Source: Amycolatopsis rifamycinica
GTDB taxonomy: Bacteria > Actinomycetota > Actinomycetes > Mycobacteriales > Pseudonocardiaceae
Direction: 5' to 3'
Length of the DNA: 64,000 nucleotides
Assembly (NCBI RefSeq): GCF_000695625.1
Contig: NZ_JMQI01000071.1
Coordinates: forward strand, 1-64,000
In this document: positions 51,443-59,268 of the stretch, one piece after another
How positions within the stretch are numbered: the first letter of the stretch is position 1
How the letters are laid out: each line of letters begins with the position of its first letter
Program-made: the position numbers and the translations under genes
Notes under the pieces: model-generated
The model's input: only the letters and a program-made list of their open reading frames with translations
Told to the model about the DNA's origin: nothing
The model's database searches: none

Positions 51443-52777
51443 ATGGCTGCTGCGAAGTCGAAGTCGGAACCGACTCGGATCCTCGTCCTCGGTGGTGGGT
51501 ACGTCGGGCTCTACACGGCGTACGGCCTCCAGAAGATGCTTCGGGCCAACGAGGCCTCCGTGACCGTCGTTGACCCGCAGCCCCACATGACCTACGCGCC
51601 GTTCCTCCCGGAGGCCGCGGCCGGCGCGATCGAGCCCCGGCACGTCGTCGTGCCGCTGCGGCGGGTGCTCAAGCGCTGCCACGTGCTGACCGCGCGCGTC
51701 ACCAAGATCGAGAACGAGAAGAAGTCCGTCACGGTCGAGGCGGCCGACGGCCACATCGAGCAGCTGGGCTACGACATCCTGGTCGTCGCGCTGGGCGCCG
51801 TCGCGCGCATCCTGCCGATCCCGGGCCTGGTCGAGGAGGGCATCGCCTTCAAAACCATCGGCGAGGCGATCTACCTGCGCAACCACATCATGACCAAGCT
51901 CGACGAGGCGGCCAGCACGCTCGACCCCGAGCTGCGCAAGCGCCTGCTGACGTTCACGGTGGTCGGCGGCGGCTTCGCCGGCATCGAGGCGCTGGCCGAG
52001 CTCGAGGACATGACCCGCTTCGCGGTGGAGAACTACTACCCGAACATCAAGGTCTCCGACATCCGCTGGGTGCTCGTCGAGGCGGCCGGCCGCATCCTGC
52101 CCGAGGTCCGCGAGACCCTCGGCGTGTACACGGTGGAGCAGCTGGAGAAGCGCGGCATCGAGGTCTACCTGTCGACGGCGGCGAAGTCGTTCGAGAACGG
52201 CCACGTGGTGCTGTCGGACGGCACGGAGTTCGACACGGACACGATCATCTGGACGGCGGGCGTGAAGGCCAACCCGGTGGTCGCCCAGTCCGACCTCCCG
52301 GTCGACAAGCGAGGCCGCCTGGAGGCCACGGCGGCGATGCAGGTGGTGGGCCACCCGGACGTCTGGACGGCGGGCGACAACGCGGCGATCCCGGACCTGT
52401 CCCGCACGGAAGAGGACCCGACGGCGACGTGCCCGCCGAACGCGCAGCACGCGGTCCGCCAGGCCCGCCTCCTGGCCAAGAACATCATCAAGGTGTTGCG
52501 CGGCGGCAAGCCGAAGGACTACTTCCACAAGAACCTCGGCGCGGTGGCGAGCCTGGGCCTCCACAAGGGCGTCGCGGACGCGCTGAACCTGAAGATCAAG
52601 GGCTTCCCGGCCTGGCTGTTCCACCGCGCCTACCACCTGAAGGCGATGCCGACCTGGAACCGCCGAATCCGCATCCTGTTCGACTGGATCCTGGGCGGTC
52701 TGTTCCGGCGTGAGGTGATCTCGCTCGGGCAGATCAACAACCCGAAGGACGAGTTCGCGCGGGTTTCCAAGTCCTGA
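51443..52777 (+). CDS. ndh: Type II NADH dehydrogenase
   Basis: A 444-residue non-proton-pumping NADH:menaquinone oxidoreductase on the inner membrane face. The FAD-binding GGGYVGLYTAYGL lies near residue 14, the NADH-binding GGGFAGIEALAEL near 174, and the TAGDNAAIPD motif near 310. The amphipathic C-terminal region anchors it to the membrane. ATG 51443 is used. A G+C-rich hairpin follows the gene. Confidence 0.95.
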   Translation: MAAAKSKSEPTRILVLGGGYVGLYTAYGLQKMLRANEASVTVVDPQPHMTYAPFLPEAAAGAIEPRHVVVPLRRVLKRCHVLTARVTKIENEKKSVTVEAADGHIEQLGYDILVVALGAVARILPIPGLVEEGIAFKTIGEAIYLRNHIMTKLDEAASTLDPELRKRLLTFTVVGGGFAGIEALAELEDMTRFAVENYYPNIKVSDIRWVLVEAAGRILPEVRETLGVYTVEQLEKRGIEVYLSTAAKSFENGHVVLSDGTEFDTDTIIWTAGVKANPVVAQSDLPVDKRGRLEATAAMQVVGHPDVWTAGDNAAIPDLSRTEEDPTATCPPNAQHAVRQARLLAKNIIKVLRGGKPKDYFHKNLGAVASLGLHKGVADALNLKIKGFPAWLFHRAYHLKAMPTWNRRIRILFDWILGGLFRREVISLGQINNPKDEFARVSKS

Positions 52778-52796
52778 CGCGGGTTCCCCTGTCGAC

Positions 52797-52821
52797 GCCC
52801 CTGGCCGTTGCGGCTGGGGGC
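52797..52821 (+). terminator. Terminator after ndh
   Basis: GCCCCTGGCCG and CGGCTGGGGGC pair over 11 bp with two wobbles around TTG, followed by CTTTC. It lies 19 bp after the ndh stop. Confidence 0.7.
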
Positions 52822-52879
52822 TTTCGGCTTTCCGGGACAAGCTGCCGGTGGGGAGCGGGTATCGCCTAGAGTGTGCGGT

Positions 52880-52956
52880 GCCCCCGTAGCCCAACCGGCA
52901 GAGGCAGTCGACTTAAAATCGATTCAGTGCGGGTTCGAGTCCCGTCGGGGGCACCA
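52880..52956 (+). tRNA. tRNA with UAA anticodon (Leu by anticodon) but class I variable loop
   Basis: The acceptor arms GCCCCCG and CGGGGGC with discriminator A and encoded CCA fold into a cloverleaf. The anticodon stem GTCGA/TCGAT closes a CTTAAAA loop with anticodon TAA. The T-arm is GCGGG-TTCGAGT-CCCGT. The variable region is only five bases (TCAGT), whereas normal tRNA-Leu, such as bldA, has a long extra arm. The D-stem is short. The amino acid is therefore uncertain: Leu by anticodon, possibly a Lys-like scaffold. Confidence 0.75.
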
Positions 52957-53156
52957 CGCAGACCATCATCTCCTGAGCAGCTCGATCTGACCGGCACGCT
53001 TGAGGTCACTGGCCGGTCGAAGACGCTGCGCAGGGATTTACCTACTGTCAGCCAATTCAGAGAATTCTCGCTGACATCGGCTATTGGCGACAGCCCTTGG
53101 AAGAACCCTGGGCACCCGGGCGGCGCGATCAGGCTGATTCGCCGACGACCTGCAGG
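52957..53156. other. Intergenic stretch with no recognised feature
   Basis: The 200 bases after the UAA tRNA contain no ORF with a credible start. They hold no second copy of the tRNA 3' end and no integrase, so an integrated-element attachment site is not supported. It lies tail to tail with the AhpD-like gene. Confidence 0.6.
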
Positions 53157-53738
53157 TCAGGCGTAGCCGCGCTTGAGCAGCATGCCCGCGGCCTTGTCGA
53201 ACTCGGCGTCGGTCGGGATGGTGAAGTCCAGGGCGTTGGCGTAGCGGGTGACGATGTTGAACACAGCTGCGACCGCCACCGCGTCCTCGAGCTGTTGTCG
53301 GGTGGCGCCTGCGGCCAGCGCCGCTCGGACTTGGTCGCCCCGCAGTTCGCCAGGGTGGACGGTGATCGTTTCCAGCACGGCGAGCGTGGCGCGCAGGGGA
53401 CCCGGTATCGGCGCGGTGTGATAGTCGGCGAGGGCCGCGTCGGCCACCGGCTTGTCCATCCCGCGTACGGCGATCGCCCGGTGTGCTCCGACGCAGAAGG
53501 GACAGGAGTTCCACTTGGCGACCATCGCGGCCATCAGTTCCCGCTCCGCCACGGACCATTCGCTCGGTCCGCGCATCGCGGCTTGCGTCCACGCGCCGAG
53601 CGCTGTCCCGACGAAGCCCTTGTGGTAGAAGGCAACCCGGGCGGCGTCCGGGAGACGCGCGCCCAGCGCCAGGGAGATCACCCGGATCAGCATCCTGGTG
53701 CGGAGACCGTCGCCGCGTTCGATTTCAGGCAGGCGCAT
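53157..53738 (-). CDS. AhpD-like carboxymuconolactone decarboxylase-family protein
   Basis: A 193-residue all-helical protein with the peroxidase-type motif SCPFCVGAH (two Cys plus His) near residues 78-86, as in AhpD alkylhydroperoxidases. It probably reduces organic hydroperoxides or takes part in a redox relay. It overlaps a small related gene by 14 bp and is the last gene of the sigma-factor operon running on the minus strand. Confidence 0.88.
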   Translation of the reverse strand: MRLPEIERGDGLRTRMLIRVISLALGARLPDAARVAFYHKGFVGTALGAWTQAAMRGPSEWSVAERELMAAMVAKWNSCPFCVGAHRAIAVRGMDKPVADAALADYHTAPIPGPLRATLAVLETITVHPGELRGDQVRAALAAGATRQQLEDAVAVAAVFNIVTRYANALDFTIPTDAEFDKAAGMLLKRGYA

Positions 53739-54060
53739 CCGTCGCCTCCGCTATCACCCGGGCGGCGGCGTCCCACCGGGCCAGGCCCGCGCCGATGCTG
53801 GCGGACATGACGATCTCGAAGGCTGCCTTGTCGCTGCCGGTCGCCTGGCGGACGGCGTCGACCTCGGCGTCCGTGACCCGGTAGGAGGCGGCACCGATCT
53901 GCCGGGCCAGCTCGTCGTACGGTTCGGCGATGGGCGGACCGCCCGCCGCGCGGGCTGCTGCCGCGGTCCGTAGCGCCGCTTCGGTGATTCCGGTTTCGCC
54001 GGCCATCGCCGCGCGCAACGTTTCCGCGTGGTGGCGGTGGTGCGAGTCGTCTGTGCTCAT
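53725..54060 (-). CDS. Small helical protein paired with the AhpD-like enzyme
   Basis: A 111-residue Ala-rich helical protein starting with a His-rich segment (MSTDDSHHRHH). The late KAAFEIVMSASIGAGLARWDAA pattern resembles the dimerisation half of carboxymuconolactone-decarboxylase proteins without the CxxC. It overlaps the AhpD-like gene and is probably a partner subunit. The family is not certain. Confidence 0.68.
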   Translation of the reverse strand: MSTDDSHHRHHAETLRAAMAGETGITEAALRTAAAARAAGGPPIAEPYDELARQIGAASYRVTDAEVDAVRQATGSDKAAFEIVMSASIGAGLARWDAAARVIAEATDAPA

Positions 54061-54093
54061 GGGGGCCTTTCCGCTGCTGGGACGGTATCCGCT

Positions 54094-54576
54094 TCAGCCC
54101 CGTTGCGTCGCGGTGCGGAACCGGTCGAGGTAGAGCGGCCACCCGGAGCCGGCGCCGAGGCTGGTGAAGCTTTCCCAGCCTTCGCCGTGGCGGTCGAGGT
54201 GCCGGTGTTCGAGTGCGACGCGGGTGCGCTCGGCACCGTCGGAGGTGAACCGGATCTCCACGTCGCTGGTGTGGCCGGGGTCGGACTCCAGCTGCCAGCG
54301 CGGGCTGATGTCCCAGCTGAGGACCAGCCGCTCCGACGGCTCATACGCAAGCACCCGCGCCCAGGTGCAGCGGCTGCCGTCGGTGCCGACGTCATACACC
54401 GTGCCGCCGGCCCGGGGCTCCAGCACGGTCCGCTCGATCGGTACCGCGAGCAGGTTGTGCTCACGTGGCTTGACCTCGTCGAACCGCTCGGTGAACAGGC
54501 GGAAGGCGTGCTCCTGGGGCACATCGACGACGATGTCGGCCTGAACCGAGGTCGCGGCTCGTGAAGTGCTGCTCAT
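54094..54576 (-). CDS. SRPBCC / AHSA1-like ligand-binding protein
   Basis: A 160-residue START-fold protein beginning MSSTSRAATSVQADIVVDVP. The pattern DVPQEHAFRLFTERFDEVKP...RTVLEPRAGGTVYDVG and the C-terminal GWESFTSLGAGSGWPLYLDRF are typical of AHSA1-type proteins encoded with ECF sigma factors. The frame extends 75 bp further, but ATG 54576 fits the family start. The ligand is unknown. Confidence 0.87.
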   Translation of the reverse strand: MSSTSRAATSVQADIVVDVPQEHAFRLFTERFDEVKPREHNLLAVPIERTVLEPRAGGTVYDVGTDGSRCTWARVLAYEPSERLVLSWDISPRWQLESDPGHTSDVEIRFTSDGAERTRVALEHRHLDRHGEGWESFTSLGAGSGWPLYLDRFRTATQRG

Positions 54577-54652
54577 GGGATGGGTCCTTTCGGTGAGTCG
54601 TCGGTTGACGCACCAGAGGACGAACGGCCGCTCGGCTTCTCGACAGCTCATC

Positions 54653-55879
54653 TCATGAGGTTTCGAGTTCGTGGATGCGGCCGGCGAGGTAGCGCTGGTC
54701 GGCGGGGTTGGTGGCGAGCTCGTGAGCGCGCCGGTACGCCGCGACCGCGTGGCCGGTGTGGCCGAGGCGGCGCAGGAGGTCGGCGCGGGCGGCGTGCAGC
54801 AGGTGGTAGCCGTCGAGGCCCTCGATCCGGTCGATCAGGGCCAGCCCTTCCTCAGGAGTGGTGGCCATGGCGACCGCGACGGCGTGGTTGAGCGCGACCA
54901 CCGGAGACGGCGTCACGGCGAGCAGCTGCTCGTACACCGCGGCGATCGCGGACCAGTTCGTTTCCCCGGCCGTCGGTGCCTGGGCGTGCAGGACCGCGAT
55001 GGTCGCCTGCAGCAGGTAGGGGCCGGACGTCCCGAACCGCAGGGCCCGGTCCAGCAGCCGGACGGCTTCGGCGATTTCGGCGCGGTCCCACAGCGACCGG
55101 TCCTGGTCTTCGAGCAGGACCAAGTCCCCGGCCGGCGTGTAGCGCGCGGCTGAGCGCGAGTGGTGGACCAGCAGCAGCGCGACCAGGGCGAGGGCCTCCG
55201 GTTCGTCGGGCATGAGGGTGGCGACGAGCTTGGCGAGGCGGATCGCCTCCTGCTGCAGCTCGCGGTACTCCGGCTGGTCGCCGCCGGCGGTGTAGCCGCG
55301 GGTGAAGATCAGGTAGATCACCGCGAGGACGCCGGAGAGCCGCTCGGGCAGCAGGTGGTCGGCGGGAACGTCGAGGCTGATGCCCGCGTCGCGGATCTTG
55401 CGCTTGGCGCGGACGAGCCGCTGGGCCAGCGCCGGCTCGGCGATCAGGAAGGTCCGGGCGATCTGCCCGGCGGTCAGGCCGGCTACGGCCTGCAGCGTGA
55501 GGGCGACCCGCGCTTCCTCGGCCAAGGCCGGATGGCAGCAGGTGAAGAGGAGGCTGAGCCGCTCGTCGCCGACGCTGAGCAGGCGTTCTTCGTCGACGTT
55601 CACGGGTGCCGCCTCTGGCTGGTTCGCGAGCTGGGCGAGCTTGGTCCGGCCGGTGCGGGCCCGCCGAAGCCGGTCGATGGCGGTGTTGCGGGCCGCGGTC
55701 AGCAGCCAGGCGACCGGGTCGTCGGGTGGCCGGTCGTCCCAGGTGCGCAGGGCGAGTGCGCAGGCGTCCTGCAGCGCGTCTTCGGCGAGTTCGAAGTCGC
55801 CCAGCGCGCGGACCAGGGCGGCGAGCATCTTCGTGCGGTGCTCGCGGTAGGTCTCCGACAGGACGGTCGCGGCCGTCAT
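54653..55879 (-). CDS. ECF42-like sigma factor with C-terminal TPR-like extension
   Basis: A 408-residue protein. Sigma region 2 (LGDFELAEDALQDACALAL) and region 4 (ALTLQAVAGLTAGQIARTFL) occupy the first ~190 residues. A long C-terminal domain follows (DUF6596-like and TPR-like, with SGVLAVIYLIFTRGYTAGGD). This architecture and the overlapping DGPF gene define the ECF42 type, which has no anti-sigma factor and is thought to be controlled by its own C-terminus. ATG 55879 overlaps the upstream stop. Confidence 0.92.
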   Translation of the reverse strand: MTAATVLSETYREHRTKMLAALVRALGDFELAEDALQDACALALRTWDDRPPDDPVAWLLTAARNTAIDRLRRARTGRTKLAQLANQPEAAPVNVDEERLLSVGDERLSLLFTCCHPALAEEARVALTLQAVAGLTAGQIARTFLIAEPALAQRLVRAKRKIRDAGISLDVPADHLLPERLSGVLAVIYLIFTRGYTAGGDQPEYRELQQEAIRLAKLVATLMPDEPEALALVALLLVHHSRSAARYTPAGDLVLLEDQDRSLWDRAEIAEAVRLLDRALRFGTSGPYLLQATIAVLHAQAPTAGETNWSAIAAVYEQLLAVTPSPVVALNHAVAVAMATTPEEGLALIDRIEGLDGYHLLHAARADLLRRLGHTGHAVAAYRRAHELATNPADQRYLAGRIHELETS

Positions 55880-56250
55880 GCGCCCGTCGACGGGCGGTGG
55901 TCGAGGTCGGGGACCCCGGCGATCGGCCGGACCTCGATCGTGCCGTCGGCGGCCATCGGGCAGAGCGCGGCCAGTTCGAGGGCTTCGTCGAGGTTGCGGC
56001 AGTCCAGGACGTAGGTACCGCCGAGGTGCTCGTGGGTTTCGGGGAACGGGCCGTCGGTGATCAGCGTCTTGCCGTCGCGGACGCTGACGGTGGTGGCCGT
56101 GTGCTCGCCCTGGAGCGGGTGGCCGGAGACGAACGCGCCGCGTCGGCGGCATTCCTCGGCGAAGGCGTTGACCCTGGCCAACGCCTCGGGAAAGGCCGGG
56201 TCGCCGGGTTCGGGACGGTCGCAGTTGTAGATCAGCAGCATGTACTGCAC
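55876..56250 (-). CDS. DGPF / YCII-related protein
   Basis: A 124-residue protein with the hallmark DGPFPETHEHLGG near residue 66 and the MLLIYNCDRPEPGD start. GTG 56250 is chosen because GGAGG precedes it by 4 nt. DGPF proteins accompany ECF42 sigma factors almost universally and are proposed targets or partners; catalytic activity is unproven. It is the first gene of the five-gene operon DGPF - sigma - SRPBCC - small protein - AhpD-like. Confidence 0.9.
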   Translation of the reverse strand: MQYMLLIYNCDRPEPGDPAFPEALARVNAFAEECRRRGAFVSGHPLQGEHTATTVSVRDGKTLITDGPFPETHEHLGGTYVLDCRNLDEALELAALCPMAADGTIEVRPIAGVPDLDHRPSTGA

Positions 56251-56416
56251 GTGTCCTCCAGGTCGGTGACTCGGGTGTGTGTGAACAGGATGACGAACGG
56301 AACGCCCGGAACTCGACACCACACGTCTCTTCACGTGGTGACGCCGGCGTGTCCGGTCGATGGCGAAGACCGCGGGCGGAACGGCCGGTGGTCCGCTCCG
56401 CCCGCGGCGTAGGGCG

Positions 56417-57154
56417 TTAGCCGAGCAGTCGCGCGGGTTGCCAGCCTTGACCGGCACGGGAGCCCACGTAGGTGTTGCCGGCCGCGTTCCACTCGATGAG
56501 GTCGCCGCTGTCGGTCACCTCGACGAATCGGGTGCCGTTGACTCCGGCGAGAAGCCGGGCGTTGCCCCACCCGGCGCCGATGAACTGCCTGCTCGGGACG
56601 TTGGCCGTGATCGTCCACCTGACCAGGTCGCCGGCCTTCGTGACCTCGAGGAAGGTTGTGCTGTTCAGGCCGATGATGAGCCTGGTGTTGTCCCAGCCGT
56701 TGCCGATCTTGACCGGCGACCAGACCTGGCCGGTGGCGTTCACGGTCCACCGGATCAGGTCGCCGTTCGTCTTGATCTCCAGGAAGTTGGAATTGTCGAG
56801 GCCGGTGTTCAGCCGGGTGGCACCCCAGCCCGCGCTGATCGGCCGCACGCTGCCCGGTGGGATGAACCACTCGAGCAGGTTGTCGTCCCACCTCAGCTGG
56901 AGCAACTGGGTATCCGCCGTCCCGGTGATGAGCCGGGTGTCGCCCCAGCCGGATCCGATCACGTTCCTCGCGTAGGTGGATCCGGTGCGATCCCAGCGCA
57001 CGAGGAGACCGGCGTCGTTGATTTCGAGGAAAGAGTTACCGCCGAACAGGTTGGTGGCCGCGGGCTCGTTCGTCGTTGCCGCCGCGGCAGTCCCGCTGAC
57101 GCTCAGAGCGAACAGTGCGACGATCACCGACATTGTCGCGCGTAGCATTCTCAT
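56417..57154 (-). CDS. Secreted five-repeat tachylectin-2-like beta-propeller protein
   Basis: A 245-residue exported protein starting at ATG 57154 behind AGGGGA. The signal peptide runs to about residue 27 (ALFALSVSGTAAAA). The mature part is five ~40-residue repeats of the form FLEIxxxGDLxRWxxxxxxxxxxIGxGWxxxRLxxG, starting near residues 40, 82, 120, 162 and 203. Five such blades match tachylectin-2, a GlcNAc-binding lectin, so sugar binding outside the cell is plausible. No enzymatic domain is attached. It is divergent from an AraC regulator. Confidence 0.8.
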   Translation of the reverse strand: MRMLRATMSVIVALFALSVSGTAAAATTNEPAATNLFGGNSFLEINDAGLLVRWDRTGSTYARNVIGSGWGDTRLITGTADTQLLQLRWDDNLLEWFIPPGSVRPISAGWGATRLNTGLDNSNFLEIKTNGDLIRWTVNATGQVWSPVKIGNGWDNTRLIIGLNSTTFLEVTKAGDLVRWTITANVPSRQFIGAGWGNARLLAGVNGTRFVEVTDSGDLIEWNAAGNTYVGSRAGQGWQPARLLG

Positions 57155-57318
57155 AATTGTTTCCCCTGTTGGACATCGAGTTTCGAAACAGGGAGGGTCA
57201 ACCCCCCTCCGGGAGACGAAGGTAGCCGGGATCGGTAAGGCGACGCTTGGAAAAATGGAAGCTGTCCGAGGTGCCGGCGGGGCTATCATCAAGGGCCGGA
57301 AGTCGCGAGGGGGGCGGC

Positions 57319-58164
57319 ATGGGAAGCGAAGCCGACTACAAGTTCTTCACCGCTCGACGGCCGAATCGGCGGCTCGCCAGGTGGGTCAACGGCTATTTGG
57401 CACAGGACTGTTATTCCGTCCGGCCGATCCTGCGCCGGGTGGCGGCCGTCAATTATCCCGTCATCGTCATCGATCTCGATCCCGCGGTGCGGCGACGTGT
57501 CCCGGGATCGGTGGTTCCGGCCGCGGTTTCACCGGTCAGCGGGCTCATCGACCGGCCGCAGGCTCACGCGGCGATCGGCCGGGAGCGGTGCGTCATCGTC
57601 GAACTGACACCGCTGGGCGCCCGTGCCTTGTTCGGCCGGCCGCTCGATGTGCTCGCGAACACGAGTGTCGGCCTGGCCGATCTGCTCGGCAGGCGGGCCG
57701 ACCTCCTCGCGGAACAGCTCTGGGAGGCCCGCAGCTGGCCGGAGCGGTTTCGCGTTCTCGACTTCTGGCTGTCCCGCTGGATGCCGGCCGGTCCGCCGTT
57801 GCCGCCGGAGGTGCAGGCCGCCTGGCAGCTGATGACCCAGGCGGCGGGGAGGGTGAAGATCGGCGACCTGGCCGATCAGGTCGGGTGGACGCGGCAACAC
57901 CTGAACTTCCGGTTCCGTCGCGAGATCGGCTTGTCGCCGAAGACCGTCGGCCGGATCATCCGGCTGCACCGGGCGATCGACCTGGTGTCCGGCCCGGAGC
58001 CGGCCCGGTGGTGTGAAGTCGCCGCGGCATGCGGCTACGCGGATCAGCCGCACCTCAACCGCGATTTCCGCGCCCTGCTCGGCTGCAACCCGACTGAGCT
58101 GCTTCGCTTCGACGACGCGGAGCGTGAGATCTACGTGGGGTTCGACGCTCCGTTCCTCGCCTAG
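57319..58164 (+). CDS. AraC-family transcriptional regulator
   Basis: A 281-residue protein starting at ATG 57319 behind a GAGGGGGGC stretch. The C-terminal HTH_18 domain is complete, with KIGDLADQVGWTRQHLNFRF and ARWCEVAAACGYADQPHLNRDF. The N-terminal ~170 residues form the effector domain. It is divergent from the tachylectin-like gene (164 bp apart), which it may control. The intergenic DNA has a GGAGGG/CCCTCC repeat. Confidence 0.9.
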   Translation: MGSEADYKFFTARRPNRRLARWVNGYLAQDCYSVRPILRRVAAVNYPVIVIDLDPAVRRRVPGSVVPAAVSPVSGLIDRPQAHAAIGRERCVIVELTPLGARALFGRPLDVLANTSVGLADLLGRRADLLAEQLWEARSWPERFRVLDFWLSRWMPAGPPLPPEVQAAWQLMTQAAGRVKIGDLADQVGWTRQHLNFRFRREIGLSPKTVGRIIRLHRAIDLVSGPEPARWCEVAAACGYADQPHLNRDFRALLGCNPTELLRFDDAEREIYVGFDAPFLA

Positions 58165-58197
58165 GAGCACCGCCTGCCGGCGGACGACGGCGGTGGC

Positions 58198-58225
58198 GGA
58201 CAGTACAGCGTCCGCTGTACTGTCC
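58198..58225. promoter_or_regulatory. Perfect 13-bp-armed operator of the CmtR-type sensor
   Basis: GGACAGTACAGCG and CGCTGTACTGTCC are separated by TC and end 5 bp before the regulator ATG. The size and position are those of an ArsR/SmtB-family operator-promoter. Confidence 0.8.
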
Positions 58226-58230
58226 GATCC

Positions 58231-58560
58231 ATGCTGACCTGTGAAACGCGGGGCGCGGCGCTGGCCCGGCTCGGCCGCGCACTGGCCGACCCGACCCGCT
58301 GCAGGATCCTGGTTTCGCTGCTGGACGGCGTGAGCTACCCCGGTCAGCTCGCGACGGAACTGGGGCTGACCCGCTCGAACGTGTCGAACCACCTGGCGTG
58401 CTTGCGCGGCTGCGGCCTGGTCGTGGCGACGTACGAGGGGCGCCAGGTCCGCTACGAACTGGCGGACGCGCACCTGGCCCGCGCGCTGAGCGAACTCGCG
58501 CAGGTGGTGCTCGCCGTCGACACCGCCCAGCCGTGCGTGGACGGCGAGCCGGGCCGATGA
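58231..58560 (+). CDS. cmtR: CmtR-type ArsR-family metal sensor (Cd/Pb)
   Basis: The 109-residue repressor matches M. tuberculosis CmtR closely from memory, sharing the N-terminal LARLGRALADPTRCRIL and the DNA-binding LGLTRSNVSNHLACLRGCG. The Cd/Pb ligands C57, C61 and C102 are all present, as are C4 and C24. Metal binding should release it from the dyad at 58198-58225. Its stop overlaps the transporter start (ATGA), so transporter induction is direct. Confidence 0.93.
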   Translation: MLTCETRGAALARLGRALADPTRCRILVSLLDGVSYPGQLATELGLTRSNVSNHLACLRGCGLVVATYEGRQVRYELADAHLARALSELAQVVLAVDTAQPCVDGEPGR

Positions 58561-59252
58561 GCGGGGACGCCGGCAGGAGCGCCGAGTTGCCGTTGACGAC
58601 CTCGGCCGACGCGCAGGACGGCTGCGCCGACGGCTGCTGCGCGCCGGCGACGGCCGATGCGCAGCGGCGGGCCGTGCTGTCCCGCCGGGTGCGGCTGCTG
58701 GTCGGCGCGACCATCACCTACAACGTCGTCGAGGCGGTCATCGCGCTCTCGGCCGGCTCGGCGGCGTCGTCCACGGCGCTGATCGGGTTCGGGCTGGATT
58801 CGGTGATCGAGGTCGCCTCCGCGGCCGCGGTGGCGTGGCAGTTCTCCGGCAAGGACCCGGAAGCCCGGGAACGGACGGCGTTGAAGGTGATCGCCGTGTC
58901 GTTCTTCGCGTTGGCCGCCTACGTCACGGCCGAGTCGGTGCGGTCGCTGTTCGGTGCGGAGCCGGCGGAACACTCGACGGCGGGGATCGTGCTCGCCGCG
59001 GTGTCGCTGGTGGTGATGCCGTTCCTGTCGTACGCGCAGCGCCGCGCCGGCCGGGAGCTGGGGTCGGCGAGTGCGGTCGCGGACTCCAAGCAGACGCTGC
59101 TGTGCACCTACCTCTCCGGCGTCCTGCTGGCCGGGTTGCTGCTGAACGCGCTGTTCGGCTGGTCGTGGGCCGACCCGGTCGTCGCGCTCGCCATCGCCGC
59201 GGTCGCGGTGAAGGAAGGCCGGGAAGCCTGGCGCGGCGAGCACTGCTGCTGA
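58557..59252 (+). CDS. CDF-like cation efflux transporter with Cys-rich tails
   Basis: A 231-residue membrane protein with five to six helices. GFGLDSVIEVASA carries the Asp/Glu of the CDF metal site in helix II, and VADSKQTLLCTYLS that of helix V. Cysteines cluster at the N-terminus (DGCADGCC) and the last two residues are Cys-Cys, suggesting soft-metal capture. It lacks the usual long cytoplasmic CDF domain. Translationally coupled to cmtR, it probably exports Cd, Pb or Zn. Confidence 0.88.
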   Translation: MSGDAGRSAELPLTTSADAQDGCADGCCAPATADAQRRAVLSRRVRLLVGATITYNVVEAVIALSAGSAASSTALIGFGLDSVIEVASAAAVAWQFSGKDPEARERTALKVIAVSFFALAAYVTAESVRSLFGAEPAEHSTAGIVLAAVSLVVMPFLSYAQRRAGRELGSASAVADSKQTLLCTYLSGVLLAGLLLNALFGWSWADPVVALAIAAVAVKEGREAWRGEHCC

Positions 59253-59268
59253 ACCGCGTCGTGGCCGG

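Noticed and set aside
52880..53156. Possible integration site at the UAA tRNA
   Set aside because: No repeated tRNA 3' end, integrase or excisionase gene is visible downstream.
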